Of a DNA stretch of 64,000 bases, positions 42,001-54,884 are shown piece after piece (position 1 is the stretch's first letter; every line of letters starts with the position of its first letter). Made by a program: the position numbers and the translations under genes. This DNA is from Arcuatula senhousia (taxonomy: Eukaryota; Mollusca; Bivalvia; Mytilida; Mytilidae), in assembly GCA_963971305.1 (NCBI GenBank), contig CAXARO010000881.1:1-64000 (forward strand). Reading direction: 5' to 3'. Under the pieces are notes generated by a model. The model did no database searches. It saw only the letters and a program-made list of their open reading frames with translations, and was not told the DNA's origin.

Positions 42001-42370
42001 AGGAATGTACCTTTAAAGAAACGAAAATTTGAAACCGTTGCTCTGGGAGAAGAAAATGTGTCTCGATAAGAATGTCTTGACTTTTTCAGTCAACCATTTT
42101 AATTATTAAGCTGCGTACTTTAGAAGTACAAAGCGCTGTGATGTTTTGTCAAAGTTTGGTCTGGTCAGAGCAAACCTAACATGCCGCCTGGTTTGGTTTG
42201 TAAACCAAGCTTGAAAAGGCTAACTACGGTTTGTTTTGAGTATACTGTGGTTTGCTATTTTGTTTGGTCAAGGAAACCAAACAAGAAAGTAAACTAAATG
42301 TTTGCTCCCGGTTCACTTTTGTACATGTTAGGTTTGGACCTTAAACGCTATTTAAGAACAAACTTGTAAT

Positions 42371-42612
42371 ATGTTTTCTTCATCCAAAGCAGCCAATATA
42401 CAGGTGAATAGACTTTGCAAAAGACTCATTATCGTATGCATTTTATCCTTATTTTCTATTTTTATTTCCAGATGTTTGACAACGAACTTGGTTATGAGGA
42501 TAACACCGTTAATATCCCTGCCCAAGCAAGTAGTTCAAGCTTGGGCTTCCAATTGGAAAAGAATGTATATGATTTTAATAACTTAACTGCCATCTTAAAT
42601 GCACCCGAATAA
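42371..42612 (+). CDS. Last two exons of a short tail-type protein, paralogue of 23.9-24.4 kb
   Basis: The first exon ends RLCKRLII at ATC|GTATGC (42433). The second starts after TTATTTCCAG with MFDNELGYEDNTVNIPAQAS, SSSLGFQLEKNVYDFN and NLTAILNAPE to TAA at 42610-42612. Both junctions are phase 0. The paralogue at 23.9-24.4 kb shares the exon pair, which supports both as real or once real. The basic RLCKR stretch followed by an acidic, Ser-rich tail is typical just inside a membrane, but the TM helix itself is not found here. Confidence 0.55.
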
Positions 42613-42939
42613 AATGAGAGCTGTATAAAAAAAATGTTAAAGAAATGACATTTGAAATATTTAGTAGCTAGATTGTTAAAATGGAAAGATAGAATTAACG
42701 GTTAGACACATACATACAAATCTGTAAAAAAACTGGCTATTTTCATTTTTTTCCTTTATTAATTTACTTAATTGTATACATTGTTTATTTATTTCTTTTT
42801 AATAAAACACATCTGTTAACTTATGTGTGTATATGCTTACTGTACAGCAGAACTGGATACAAGTTCACAATTGGTACGTTATACAAATACTAAAACAGGT
42901 ATAAAACTAGAAAAACTGTGAGCCGCAGCTCACAAATAA
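42613..42939. other. Spacer with a possible 22-nt microexon
   Basis: CAGCAG|AACTGGATACAAGTTCAC at 42851-42872 before GTACGT resembles the start of the TGNKEK exon at 34318 (AACTGGAAATAAGG). Too short to assert. Confidence 0.2.
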
Positions 42940-45900
42940 ATACCCCCCACCCCCCAAAAAATTAATCGGATAAAATTTTAAAATAGGAGATCCACATCTA
43001 CATTATGTCACAAAGATTGTGTGTAAGTTTCATGAAAATCCATCACAGGGTTTAGGAGGAGTTGCAGATAAGAGAAACCCCAAAATCATTCTGATCAAAC
43101 TTTCAAATAGTAGGTGCACATCTATATTATGTTACAAAGATTATGTAAAAGTTTCATGACAATCTACAAGGGGTTTAGGAGGAGTTGTGGATAAGAGAAG
43201 GGTACTCCCATGTAGTGGAATGGCTAAGTCCATGTTTTGCTATGGGAAACCCATAAAATCATTCTGATCAAATTTTAAAATAGTAGGTGCACATCAACAT
43301 TTTTTCACAACAATTGTGTGTACGTTTCATGAAAATCCATCAAGGGGTTTAGGAGGAGTTTTGGATAAGAGATGGGCACCCCCATGGAGCTGAATGGCTA
43401 AGTCCATGTTTTGCTATGGGAAACCCCAAAAATCGTTCTGATCAAATTTTAAAATAGTAGGTGCACATCTACATTATGTCACAAAGATTGTGTGTACGTT
43501 TCATGAAAATCCAACAATGGGTTTAGGAGGAGTTGCGGATAAGAGATGGGTAACCCCATGTAGTCGAATGGCTAAGTCCCTGTTTTGCTATGGGAAACCC
43601 CAAAAATCGATCTGATCAAATTTTAAAATAGTAGGTGCACATCTACATTATGTCACAAAGATTGTGTGTAAGTTTCATGAAAATCCATCAAGGGGTTTAG
43701 GAGGACTTGCGGATAAGAGATGGGTACCCCCATGTAGTCGACTGGCTAAGTCCATGTTTTGCTACGGGAAACCCCAAAAATCGTTCTGATCAAATTTTAA
43801 AATAGTAGGTGCACATCTACATTATGTCACAAAGATTGTGTGTAAGTTTCATGAAAATCCATCAAGGGGTTTAGGAGGAGTTGCTGATAAGAGATTGGTA
43901 CCCCATGTAGTCGAATGGCTAAGTCCATGTTTTGCTATGGGAAACCCCAAAAATCATTCTGATCAAATTTTAAAATAGTAGGTGCACATCTACATTATGT
44001 CACAAAGATTGTGTGTAAGTTTCATGAAAATCCATCAAGGGGTTTAGGAGGAGTTGCGGATAAGAGATTGGTACCCCCATGTAGTCGAATGGCTAAGTCC
44101 CTGTTTTGCTATGGGAAACCCCAAAAATCGATCTGATCAAATTTTAAAATAGTAGGTGCACATCTACATTATGTCACAAAGATTGTGTGTAAGTTTCATG
44201 AAAATCCATCAAGGGGTTTAGGAGGACTTGCGGATAAGAGATGGGTACCCCCATGTAGTCGACTGGCTAAGTCCATGTTTTGCTACGGGAAACCCCAAAA
44301 ATCGTTCTGATCAAATTTTAAAATAGTAGGTGCACATCTACATTATGTCACAAAGATTGTGTGTATGTTTCATGAAAATCCATCACGGGGTTTAGGAGGA
44401 GTTGCTGATAAGAGATTGGTACCCCCATGTAGTCGAATGGCTAAGTCCATGTTTTGCTATGGGAAACCCCAAAAATCATTCTGATCAAATTTTAAAATAG
44501 TAGGTGCACATCTACATTATGTCAAAAAAATTGTGTGTAAGTTTCATGAAAATCCATCAAGGGGTTTAGGAGGAGTTGCGGATAAGAGATTGGTACCCCC
44601 ATGTAGTCGAATGGCTAAGTCCCTGTTTTGCTATGGGAAACCCCAAAAATCGATCTGATCAAATTTTAAAATAGTAGGTGCACATCTACATTATGTCACA
44701 AAGATTGTGTGTAAGTTTCATGAAAATCCATCAAGGGGTTTAGGAGGACTTGCGGATAAGAGATGGGTACCCCCATGTAGTCGACTGGCTAAGTCCATGT
44801 TTTGCTACGGGAAACCCCAAAAATCGTTCTGATCAAATTTTAAAATAGTAGGTGCACATCTACATTATGTCACAAAGATTGTGTGTATGTTTCATGAAAA
44901 TCCATCACGGGGTTTAGGAGGAGTTGCTGATAAGAGATGGGTACCCCCATGTAGTCGACTGGCTAAGTCCATGTTTTGCTACGGGAAACCCCAAAAATCG
45001 TTCTGATCAAATTTTAAAATAGTAGGTGCACATCTACATTATGTCACAAAGATTGTGTGTATGTTTCATGAAAATCCATCACGGGGTTTAGGAGGAGTTG
45101 CTGATAAGAGATTGGTACCCCCATGTAGTCGAATGGCTAAGTCCATGTTTTGCTATGGGAAACCCCAAAAATCATTCTGATCAAATTTTAAAATAGTAGG
45201 TGCACATCTACATTATGTCAAAAAAATTGTGTGTAAGTTTCATGAAAATCCATCAAGGGGTTTAGGAGGAGTTGCGGATAAGAGATTGGTACCCCCATGT
45301 AGTCGAATGGCTAAGTCCATGTTTTGCTATGGGAAACCCCAAAAATCATTCTGATCAAATTTTAAAATAGTAGGTGCACATCTACATTATGTCACAAAGA
45401 TTGTGTGTAAGTTTCATGAAAATCCATCAAGGGGTTTAGGAGGAGTTGCGGATAAGAGATTGGTACCCCCATGTAGTCGAATGGCTAAGTCCCTGTTTTG
45501 CTATGGGAAACCCCAAAAATCGATCTGATCAAATTTTAAAATAGTAGGTGCATATCTACATTATGTCACAAAGATTGTGTGTAAGTTTCATGAAAATCCA
45601 TCAAGGGGTTTAGGAGGACTTGCGGATAAGAGATGGGTACCCCCATGTAGTCGACTGGCTAAGTCCATGTTTTGCTACGGGAAACCCCAAAAATCGTTCT
45701 GATCAAATTTTAAAATAGTAGGTGCACATCTACATTATGTCACAAAGATTGTGTGTATGTTTCATGAAAATCCATCACGGGGTTTAGGAGGAGTTGCTGA
45801 TAAGAGATTGGTACCCCCATGTAGTCGAATGGCTAAGTCCATGTTTTGCTATGGGAAACCCCAAAAATCATTCTGATCAAATTTTAAAATAGTAGGTGCA

Positions 45901-46271
45901 CATCTACATTATGTCACAAAGATTGTGTGTAAGTTTCATGAAAATCCATCAAGGGGTTTAGGAGGAGTTGCGGATAAGAGATTGGTACCCCCATGTAGTC
46001 GAATGGCTAAGTCCATGTTTTGCTATGGGAAACCCCAAAAATCATTATGATCAAATTTTTTAAATAGTAGGTGCACATCTACATTATGTCACAAAGATTG
46101 TGTGTAAGTTTCATGAAAATCCATCAAGGGGTTTAGGAGGAGTTGCGGATAAGAGATGGGTACCCTGAAGTGTAACGGAAGGACGGACGGAAGGACGGAA
46201 GGACGGACGGAAGGACGGAAGGACGGACACCCCTATCACTATATACCCCCCACTTTTGAAGTGGGGGGTAT
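42940..46271. mobile_element. 3.3-kb hairpin/TCCG element built from a satellite array
   Basis: ATACCCCCCAC at 42940 and the inverse GTGGGGGGTAT at 46261-46271 form the ends. The right end is a hairpin (ACCCCCCACTTTTGAAGTGG) preceded by a (GGAAGGACGGAC)n tract at 46179-46228. This is the same architecture as 35245-35848, reversed, with a much larger internal array. Non-coding. Confidence 0.65.
42960..46160 (+). repeat. 174-bp satellite array, about 18 copies, with trimeric higher-order units
   Basis: Starts of AAAATAGTAGGTGCACATCT at 43451, 43625, 43799, 43972, 44146, 44320, 44494, 44668 and onward give a 174-bp period. Three monomer types are told apart by CGATCTGATC (A), CGTTCTGATC (B) and CATTCTGATC (C) and linked changes (ACTTGCGG, ATGTTTCATG with CACGGGG, GTTGCGG). 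From 43625 the order is A B C A B C A B C-like with later B B C C A B C, so 522 bp is the repeat of repeats. Edge monomers are more diverged. Confidence 0.85.
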
Positions 46272-46299
46272 AAAAACGGTTAATTTTGATACACCTCTC

Positions 46300-47215
46300 A
46301 AAAACCAAAAGTAATCAAAGCCAAAAGTTCAAAAAGGGAAGTTATATCCAGGACCAAAGATATCCATCATGTACTGTGCGTGGAATCAAACATGTCAAAA
46401 AAAGACTTATTGGTAAATTCTAGTCAAACAAGGTTGACGACCAGGCTTTGTAATATCGTTCGTGTGATTTACTAGCTTCACAGAAGAGGGTTAAAGCTTG
46501 TAGATTAATGTTTATGGGTTCAGAATTGCTGAGAACTTCTTTAAGTTGCAGTAGGATTTGTTATAGACCGTCAATGTGTGTCCAACTAAACCCAAATAAA
46601 ACGAGTTTATTGGTCACCTTAATGACCTTTAGCATATATACAGCACAACCAACAATTTAGGTTATATAACAGACATGCCCTTTAAATTAGCCGATCTGAG
46701 CAAAATACGATAAAACAGTTAATTTGACAGCCATTGAATCAAAACTTTGGAAGGTGGAAGGCAATCAACCAAAAGTACTGAACATAAAACAAAATAATAA
46801 GATCCGTCCAGCATGGGGGATATCGACGTTGTAGAATACACGGAGAGAAAGATGGTGTGTTTAACAATTTTGAATTTAACGCTCGGAAATTGAAATAAGT
46901 GAGTTCTTAATGACTTTCTCTATATCCGTACTGATTTTACAACGTACATTAACTGTCACGATTTCCATGTAAATGTCATTTTACTTGTCATTCATACCTT
47001 GTACCATTATATAGGAGATCCTTAACTTTGTTGGAATATTCAGCTTTAATTTTTTTACACCGTATTTAGCAGGCATTATAAAGAGTAATTGTTGTTGAGA
47101 TACCAGTAATAAGATGTCACCACAGATTGTGAATGGAAAAGACGAAATTTTAATTACATATCTTTTAATGACATTATTTATCTTTTGTGCTCTCCTTTAT
47201 TATCTCCGCAGGTGC
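46300..47215 (+). repeat. Dispersed repeat, uninterrupted copy of 8085-9350
   Basis: Same block order as 8085-9350 without the MITE, and with an extra TTAAGTTGCAGTAGGATTTG segment near 46545. Confidence 0.65.
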
Positions 47216-47785
47216 ATTAAGTAGAATTTAAACAAAATCGTATGAAATATATCGCAAAATCGTCATCATGGCAGACAGCAAAGAAATATATCTGAAAATA
47301 ATAAATCGAATTTCTGTTGGTTTATATTTATTATCAAGTTATTTTTCTGTCATATTATGTTTGTTTTTGTACTTCAAATGCAATGTTATCAGCATTAATT
47401 AGGCGTATCAATAGCGTAAATGCATGGAAGGGAAAAAATGCAAAAGTGCAGTGGCTTCCACGAATTATACCGAGAAATGATTGATAAATCCGTCATCAGC
47501 ATCGTTCATATTACTGTAAAAATGCTGGGGGAAGATCTGTCATTGTCATTATGTGACCAAAACAAAGAAAAATATACGCCAAATTTGAAATTTTTAGCTG
47601 ATCGGCAAGATGTTTCAATGAAATAAATGGGTAAAGCGACCGAAATTATTCACCACCTAGCATTTTTTTATTTTTGTTAGTGTCCAACTATCACACATCC
47701 CAAGGATTTGTGAAAACACTTTGTGCTTGCCACTGAACTTTTGAATTTTGTATGTCCAACGTCATATTTTGTTTATTTTTTGTAG

Positions 47786-47901
47786 GCTTCCTCACATCAA
47801 CAAAGCGCAAAGACGACGTTAATTTAATTATAAATACTGACCGAAGCCGGAATAATGGCGTCGCATTTCCGTACGAAGTGGGCGATGGACCTTGGCGGTA
47901 A
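47786..47901 (+). CDS. Terminal exon (38 codons)
   Basis: After acceptor TTTTTTGTAG the frame reads GFLTSTKRKDDVNLIINTDR and SRNNGVAFPYEVGDGPWR to TAA at 47899-47901. It is hydrophilic with several in-frame CpG-containing codons, unlike the AT-rich surroundings. It is probably the C-terminus of a protein whose other exons are not recognised. Confidence 0.4.
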
Positions 47902-49368
47902 AAGTGGACGGAGGCGGCAAAACTGAATGCGATATTTCACGGGACTTTATCTTTTTCTTTTAATAAAATTATTTCCTTTTTATTTTATTTGTTTTTATAA
48001 TCTTTCTGTTATTTTTTTTCAATCCAGAAGTCGTTTTTTATTACTTTTAACAACGGTAAGGTTATACCAATTTCTTTTAAAAGGGATGCAATGAAGTTAT
48101 TAGGCAAGAAATCCTGATGTCAAACAAATTGTTTCATTTAAATGAAGACATTACTACAATGGCAGCTTTTAGAAGAAATTGTTCACTCCCATATTTAACC
48201 AATAGTGGTTGAATATAAAAAATTGTGTTGCTTTACAAGAACCTGCTACCCATTTTCATGGTGAGACCTACCTTTTAACTAAGCTTTCCCGCTTAGCACT
48301 TGGCTCATTCTGAAGACTGAAGAGGAACAGGCATGTCAGAGTTGGATGACATTTTTTTCATCCATGCACTACACCATTATTATCAAATACCAACATTTTA
48401 AAAAATGCACATTATTGTTCTGGGACTATCTATATATTTTTCTTACAAAAAAAAAATCATTTTTTTTGGTGATTTTCATGCATACTTTAAAATAAAGTCC
48501 TGAAAAGTGAGGACACCCTTTGAAATTAAATATATCGGATGTATTTTTAAAACTATTTTGCATCTGGATACCAATAAGTTTTGGCCTTTGTTTTTTTTCT
48601 TTTGTTGAAAAAGGGAAAGGGGGGGTACAGGCAGTTTGTTAAAAAACATGTACATCCTGTGCTTGAAAAATTAATTTAAAAAATGTCACTTCCCCTCCAA
48701 AATTAAATAAAAACCTGTTCACTATATTATTTTGCATTCAAGCAGCAAAACATTTTTTCTGCCCTAAAAAATCTTAAATGTTTACCTTCACTGCCAGTAC
48801 ACCCTCACCTTTCAGGGCTTTTCCATAAAATACTGTGTCTTGCACCCCCCTTTTATTTTTTATATCATGATGGGGGTATTTGGATAAAGTAATAAACTTA
48901 AAACATGAAAAGCTGTTTTTAAAAAAAATTCTATTATAGATAGTGGGGGTAAAACATGTGCCCGGGAGGGGACATAGTATTTTCTGGAATAGCCCTCAGA
49001 TAGCCTTTAGGTATATAACTTACTGTACACAATTCAAACAACGTAAATAAATATTCTGACCTGTCCATCTGTAGCCTTAAATGTGTTGGTGATTACAATT
49101 ACAAGTGTTTTGTTAATAGCAAAATGCACATATATCCGACTTGTTTTTGAGAAATCAGCTTATAAAATGTAAACGCCAAGTTAAAACCATAAGTGTAATA
49201 GATCAATTGCACCTTTATCTAACCCTGGAAGACTCCAGATATCAAAAATGCACTGTCAAAGGTCAACTTGAGTAAAATCTGACATCACTACATGGAAAGC
49301 AATGAATGTTTATGTTGTTTCATGAAAAAAATTACAAGTAATTTAATTAAAAATCTGTCAGTCAAAAA
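47902..49368. other. AT-rich stretch, no supported gene
   Basis: Only short frames and diverged repeat remnants (GGGGTACAGGC, CACCCCCCTTTT). Confidence 0.35.
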
Positions 49369-49559
49369 TGGCCGGATTTCATTAAACAGGAAGTAGGTGA
49401 GCGACAGATCTGAAATCGAATCCCACGTCATGGGACCCCACCCAAATGCTGTATACCAAATATCAAGTGGCTGTGATAAGTATTTGCTGAGAAAAAAATT
49501 TACGCAAAATTTCTCCCCCGCCCGCAACCCGACATTTTTCACTCCGTGAAATCCGGCCA
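49369..49559. mobile_element. 191-bp MITE with 13-bp TIRs
   Basis: TGGCCGGATTTCA at the left and TGAAATCCGGCCA at the right are exact inverses. The interior contains ACCAAATATCAAGTGGCTGT, a diverged form of which recurs near 52830. The minus-strand ORF across it is incidental. Confidence 0.65.
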
Positions 49560-50976
49560 AACTTCTGTGTTTATCAATACATTTACCTGAAGAGCAGAGA
49601 AAACAATATTTATTTTATAACATGCCATGACAAGTTGTTTTTCGTATGAATCAAAATCAAGATTCAAATTTTTTTTTTAATGAAATTGAGAGAAGTCCCC
49701 CTCCCGCATTTTTCAAATTCAATGCTTAGTCTCTTAAAAAATATTTCTTTAGGATCGAAGACACAGGAACAGCTCAGTCACCGCCTTCCTTTTAATTTGA
49801 CAGAATTTACTTTTACCAACAACTGTTTTGAAATAAACAAGGTGTTACTTGAATGTAGAATTACTTGTCATATTATTTTAAATCAATGAAAACCTTAAAT
49901 TGAGCAGTTAATCACTAAGTAAAAGCATAATTTGATTCATATAAATGAAAATATCTATATTCAGTTAATACCTTGTTTATCAATATTGAATGAATGATAA
50001 AGCCTCATCTAAAGTTTGGCAGTAGAAGTTCAGCTATTTTGAAAGTTAGAATGGAAAAAATATTCTATGTTTTCATTTGCAAGAGTTATCTCCTTTTTTC
50101 AATACATTCTTCGAAATAAATCAGATAAAAAATTGTACAAACCATGATGCTCCCCTTTACATTAAAAAAATAGCTGTACTTCAACTTTTTTTGTTTGTCT
50201 TTATTTATTAAAGAAAAAAATCATTTTAACTGTCAGACTCATACACTGAAACATAGAACAAGTTTATAAATCTTTAATTATTTCATGTCCTTGTAATTCC
50301 ATTTGATATCTTTTCTGTCTGACACTCAAGGGTCCTCAATGTTCCGAATCTTCAGATCCAACAATATTGTTTATCTGTAAAACAATCATACAATGTATAT
50401 ATTCCAAAATTAAATCTGAAGGAATGGGATGAAATTCTAGTGAATTTATTGTTCACAGAGCCATTACTCGCGTAAAAATCTGTCGGTCAGAACCAAAGAT
50501 ATACATGATCTGTAACTCATTAGGTTAGACTCTTGTACATGTACCGAAAAATCAATTCTTCCGTAAATAGCTGATTTTAGTGTGAGATGACCAGGATGAG
50601 ATGCGAGCACGTGCAGTGATCTCACACTGTTTACAATTACCCAATGAAAACCATCGGTACTGATATTGACTGATGACGTCGACCAATGAAATGCAATGTT
50701 ATATAAAACTGCCGGGCTCGTCTGATACTCACCTAAGTAAAAGTCTGAAAGGTGTGAAAGTCACTTTATAGTACATGACGTTTGTCATGATGATACTGAA
50801 TCCCACAATTTTTTTTCAGGTACGAAACATAAAACACATTTTTAGGGGGGGGCTATTTCAGCTTGCTTTTTGGGGGGAAAAACTCCTATTTCAGCTATTT
50901 TCTTAAACATGTAAAATCATTAGGTTTAAGCATCTTAAAAAACAGTTCTAGAGAATATTGAAAACTATTTTACAGA
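49560..50976. other. AT-rich upstream region of the 51-kb ORF
   Basis: No long conserved frame. A TTTTACAG acceptor-like site at 50968-50975 directly precedes the 50977 ATG region. Confidence 0.35.
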
Positions 50977-52215
50977 ATGAATTTCTGCAATTTTGGGAAA
51001 GTTTTAATTGCACGAGCAACCAAAAATTTGGAAGCCATTAAGTGGTGGAATAATGGTAAAGAAAAGAGTGACGAAAAGAGTGACCAATCCGGCTCAGACT
51101 CAGAAAATGAGGTGAATGCAAGACCAAAGCAGCTTTTAACTGAGAATCTTACATTAAAAGATCGGCATCAAAATTACGAGATTTATGTCGAAGGTTAACC
51201 TAAAATGGCATTGGATTTCAAAACGTTTCAAAAGAAATGTCCTCAAATCCAGACATACCTGACTGAAAAGAAATATTGGAAAAACAACAACAAAACCCAA
51301 GAGCAACACATATTTCTTGACCATTTTTCATTACAAAACTGGATACTAACCATTCCAGAGAGAGAGAGAAAATTACATTCTATTCAGAACTGTATACCAT
51401 GCAATACCACTCACTTGAATACTTCATTATTACACAGCTCTGTCTCCACAACATCAAAAGAGGACTTTGATAACTGCAAACAGCTAGTTGAATCAATGGT
51501 AGGGTTAGTATCTCCTACAAGTATTGGAACAAAGCAGAAGGGAATGAAAGTAATAAAATCTGTGGTGGAAGTCCTACAACCAATTGTTGAGAATCAGCTG
51601 AACATTAAATTTGAAGCCCCATTATCTTCAAGCATATCAACAACAAACATTACTCCAAAAGACCACAAGAAAATAGTCCACCAATCTGTTGTATCAAGTA
51701 AAGAGGAATTCCAGTCTTCACTTCAAAACAACGGGAAAGACATCAACAACTTCTTGAAATCTGGAAAATCCTACAACCAATACAATAGGGATCGTTTTGA
51801 CAGTGCCTTTGAAAGCATCGAAGATGCTAGTCAGAGACAGGAAAAGGAAAATGCGAAAGGGAAACACCATGCAAATTTCTCTAAATACCAGTTTGATAGA
51901 GAACCCTTTATAGAAGAGATTAAGACTAAATCACCTGGAACCACAGTCAACTGGACAGGCATGGCAAGGCAGTTTAACCTTACTTGCAATGGAAAGTTTC
52001 CTCTCAACGGAGGGCAGGTCTTGTATGAATATGCCAAATCTAAAGGCGTGGATGTGCACCAATTCAAAACAACAAAAAGGATTGCTGGGAGAGATTTTAA
52101 ATTAAGAGTTCGACGTGGAAAGAAGCAAGTGACTGTTAATAATAAAAGGATAAGTATGCCTACAGCTAGACCTGTGAAGGAGTTAAAATCTGAAATAAAG
52201 AAACAGTTGAAATGA
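50977..52215 (+). pseudogene. Multi-copy-type protein with NWT-MARxF motif, one in-frame stop
   Basis: One reading frame runs from 50977 to 52215, broken only by TAA at 51196-51198 (IYVEG, stop, PKMALDFK). The N-terminal part is charged (KEKSDEKSDQSGSDSENE). The body has a Ser-rich linker. The C-terminal 110 residues contain FIEEIKTKSPGTTVNWTGMA, RQFNLTCNGKFPLNGGQVLY and ISMPTARPVKELKSEIKKQL. I recall this VNWTxxAR...NGGQ...RISIPTPR pattern from abundant uncharacterised proteins of cnidarians, fish and molluscs that are probably transposon-borne. NWTGMARQFNL could be a helix-turn-helix. A 336-codon ORF starting at 51205 could still be translated alone. Composition is richer in GC than its flanks. 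Confidence 0.55.
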
Positions 52216-54348
52216 CAAACCACTGGATATGACATTGAAAACAAAATTGCATTTGCATTTTTACTGGATTTGTAAAATGAACTACAATTTTTGTATATGA
52301 AATGACAAATCATGAATATGACATTAAAGGCAATAAACTACATGTACTACCAGATATGACACGTAATCAGGTTAATATGTCTACAATCAATTAATAACAT
52401 TGCATAGCATACAATGTACCAAGTTTTGTAGCAAAACTGAGCTTTATAAAGCAAAAGTTGATCAATGTCAATTTGTTATTACAAAATGTACATGCATGTC
52501 AATAAATTTTTAATCACAAATAGTTCTAGAATCCCCATCTCCATACAATCATCATGACCATTAGCACGACACCCTCTGCGCATGAACCATTTTAATAGGG
52601 ATTTTTATGTAATTTAAAAAATTCTAGAACAATAATTTTGTGAAAATGACATACTCGTAACTAATGACAACCAACTACAAAATGAAGCAAAACAGTACTT
52701 TTATAAGGAAACATTCTCAACGATCAATTTGACCTGTTATAGTTCTTGGTTATATATATGATGAGGGAACCATACACTTTGAACCAAAGATTTACATGTA
52801 TAAATATAGTACTGTACTATAGCCTATGAGGAAGCCAAATATCAAGAGGCTGTGTCATGTAGTTACCAGGAAAACTGTGACGGCAATTTTGTGACGCCGC
52901 AGGACGACGGATAGTGTCAAAGTGACTCAATGCACAAGCATGTAATGCAGACATTGAAAAAAATTCCTGGCAACATTGACATTGATCTCAATTGTTACTA
53001 CATGCATGTACATGTATTTAACATGTTATTCTACATGTAAACTTGCTCATCGAGAGGGAAATGGAGGTGGGGAATGCAGCCAAGATACTACAAGAAAGAT
53101 TTTCAAAATTGTTAATACATTAAATATAATATATTTCAGCCATATTTGAGAAACAATATTAAATTTTAGCCCCAGTTACTAAAACTCTTAAAAAGTTTCA
53201 CTAGCATTAAGGATTACATTGTACAACGTACAGTGTACATGTATCATTATCATTAAATCAATTTCTGTAGTATCTTGCCAGTCACAAGCCTGGAAAAAGA
53301 AAGTCATAAAAATCAAATGACTTTTAAAATGCAGAGTGACCACTTGAAACATGTGTAACATACATGTATGTATTAATGGAATAACTGAAATATTTCTGGA
53401 CATTTCAACTTGGACCAGAGTTTCGTGTTAACATTTGCTTTACCATGTTTACGGGACAGGACAGATTTTTACAACATGGAGAAGAAGGAATAAAATTCTT
53501 TATTCCTTAAGAATTTTATTGGCATGTGCAATAAATAATAATATAGTCCTTTTTAGAAAGTATTTTCTGTACGTGTGAACATGAGAAATCTTTTACTTAT
53601 GCACTACAGGTTTACAACTTCCGGGTCGGCCTCACCATTTTAAATCTGTTGAAATTAACTAAATTCGCCACCTTGTTAAAACATTTTAAATCTGTCTGCC
53701 AAAGTCTAAGACTTCACTCCAAACCAGTTTATTTGAATCGGGAAGAAGAAATTACGCCAAAAACAGATAGGGATAAATTGACGTTTTCCTTAGCTCAACG
53801 TTGATTATATTATGTGGCCGACCCAAAAAGGGAAACTACAATGTACTCTTGCAAAAATGAAAAAAAAAAAGAATCGGAATCAGAATTCTGAGTGACCTTT
53901 TAAAAAGGGCTATACTCCGTCTTGAACCCTTCGAAATTTAATAGCACAGGTCCAACAGGTCATGGCCTGTAAAACTCTGTTCAGTACTGTGAATTTTTGC
54001 AAATTGTGTAACATAATCTATAAATTTTGATAATGGATTCTGACCTGTTAATCTTAAACTCTAATTTCTTTGACTGAATATACTCCTCTCGATTCTAATG
54101 TCTGTTGTTGTTTATGGACATGGACAATCCATTTTCTTTGTCAGCTGCTAAATAATTCATTTTTTTTCAATTTACTAATTTTGTCAATACCAATCCACGA
54201 ACATATAAATGTCATAAAATAGCATGATTGATGCTTTGATCATTCAAGGGAGACAAATGTTTATACATTTTGTACTTCCGGTTGGGTAAAAATGTAAGAA
54301 TAAGTTGTGAGACAAATTGTTGTACGTTGGAACTTTATATTTATTTTA
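52216..54348. other. AT-rich stretch without a supported gene
   Basis: Contains a diverged MITE remnant near 52830-52920 with a GACGCCGCAGGACGACGG end, and a possible tiny minus-strand terminal exon at 53289-53253 (LVTGKILQKLI then stop, after TTTTTCCAG), which is too short to call. Confidence 0.3.
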
Positions 54349-54600
54349 GGCCGTTATTTTTTATTTTTAGTTTTACGAACCCTCCTACCTTAAAAATTTG
54401 ACCCGTAATTGAAATAATTTTTTTCCTACGTTACAAATATTTGACTTATTGAATAAATTTATTATTATTTTGACACAAATTACTATTTTTTTCTGCTCGA
54501 CCTTAATTTTTCAGGAATTTTATTTTTAATTTTTTTCCTTTCTCCTACCCACCAACATTTAGGAAAAGTTCGTAAAACTAAATTTTAAAAAACACTGGCC
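54349..54600. mobile_element. 252-bp MITE with ~35-bp imperfect TIRs
   Basis: The left end GGCCGTTATTTTTTATTTTT followed by AGTTTTACGAAC is matched inverted at the right (GTTCGTAAAACT, ending AACACTGGCC). Flanks have TTA on both sides. Non-coding. Confidence 0.6.
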
Positions 54601-54884
54601 TTAATATAACCTATAATAATTTTTGCAGTTAAATAATATTTCTAAATATTATTTCCATGAACTGAACATGTTGGAGACGTAACATTAAACTTGAAGGGGG
54701 GCAGGGGGGGGCTTGTTTTTTTTTTACAGTAATTTTTTTTAGGTGATGCCTTTTTATTTGTTTTCTACATAGTCTACATTTGTTTTCTACATTCAACATT
54801 GATGGACTACATTTGTCTGTATCTGTTTTGAACAAAATTTATCATTTTATAGCTAACACTTTAGTTCATGCTAATTAAGTCTGC

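Noticed and set aside
42960..46160. CRISPR-like array
   Set aside because: The 174-bp units abut without unique spacers, in a eukaryotic context. This is a satellite.
47420..47626. 68-aa ORF starting MHGREKMQK
   Set aside because: No splice context, paralogue or motif. Kept out for lack of support.
49288..49560. 90-aa minus-strand ORF
   Set aside because: Coincides with the 191-bp MITE and uses its inverted repeats.
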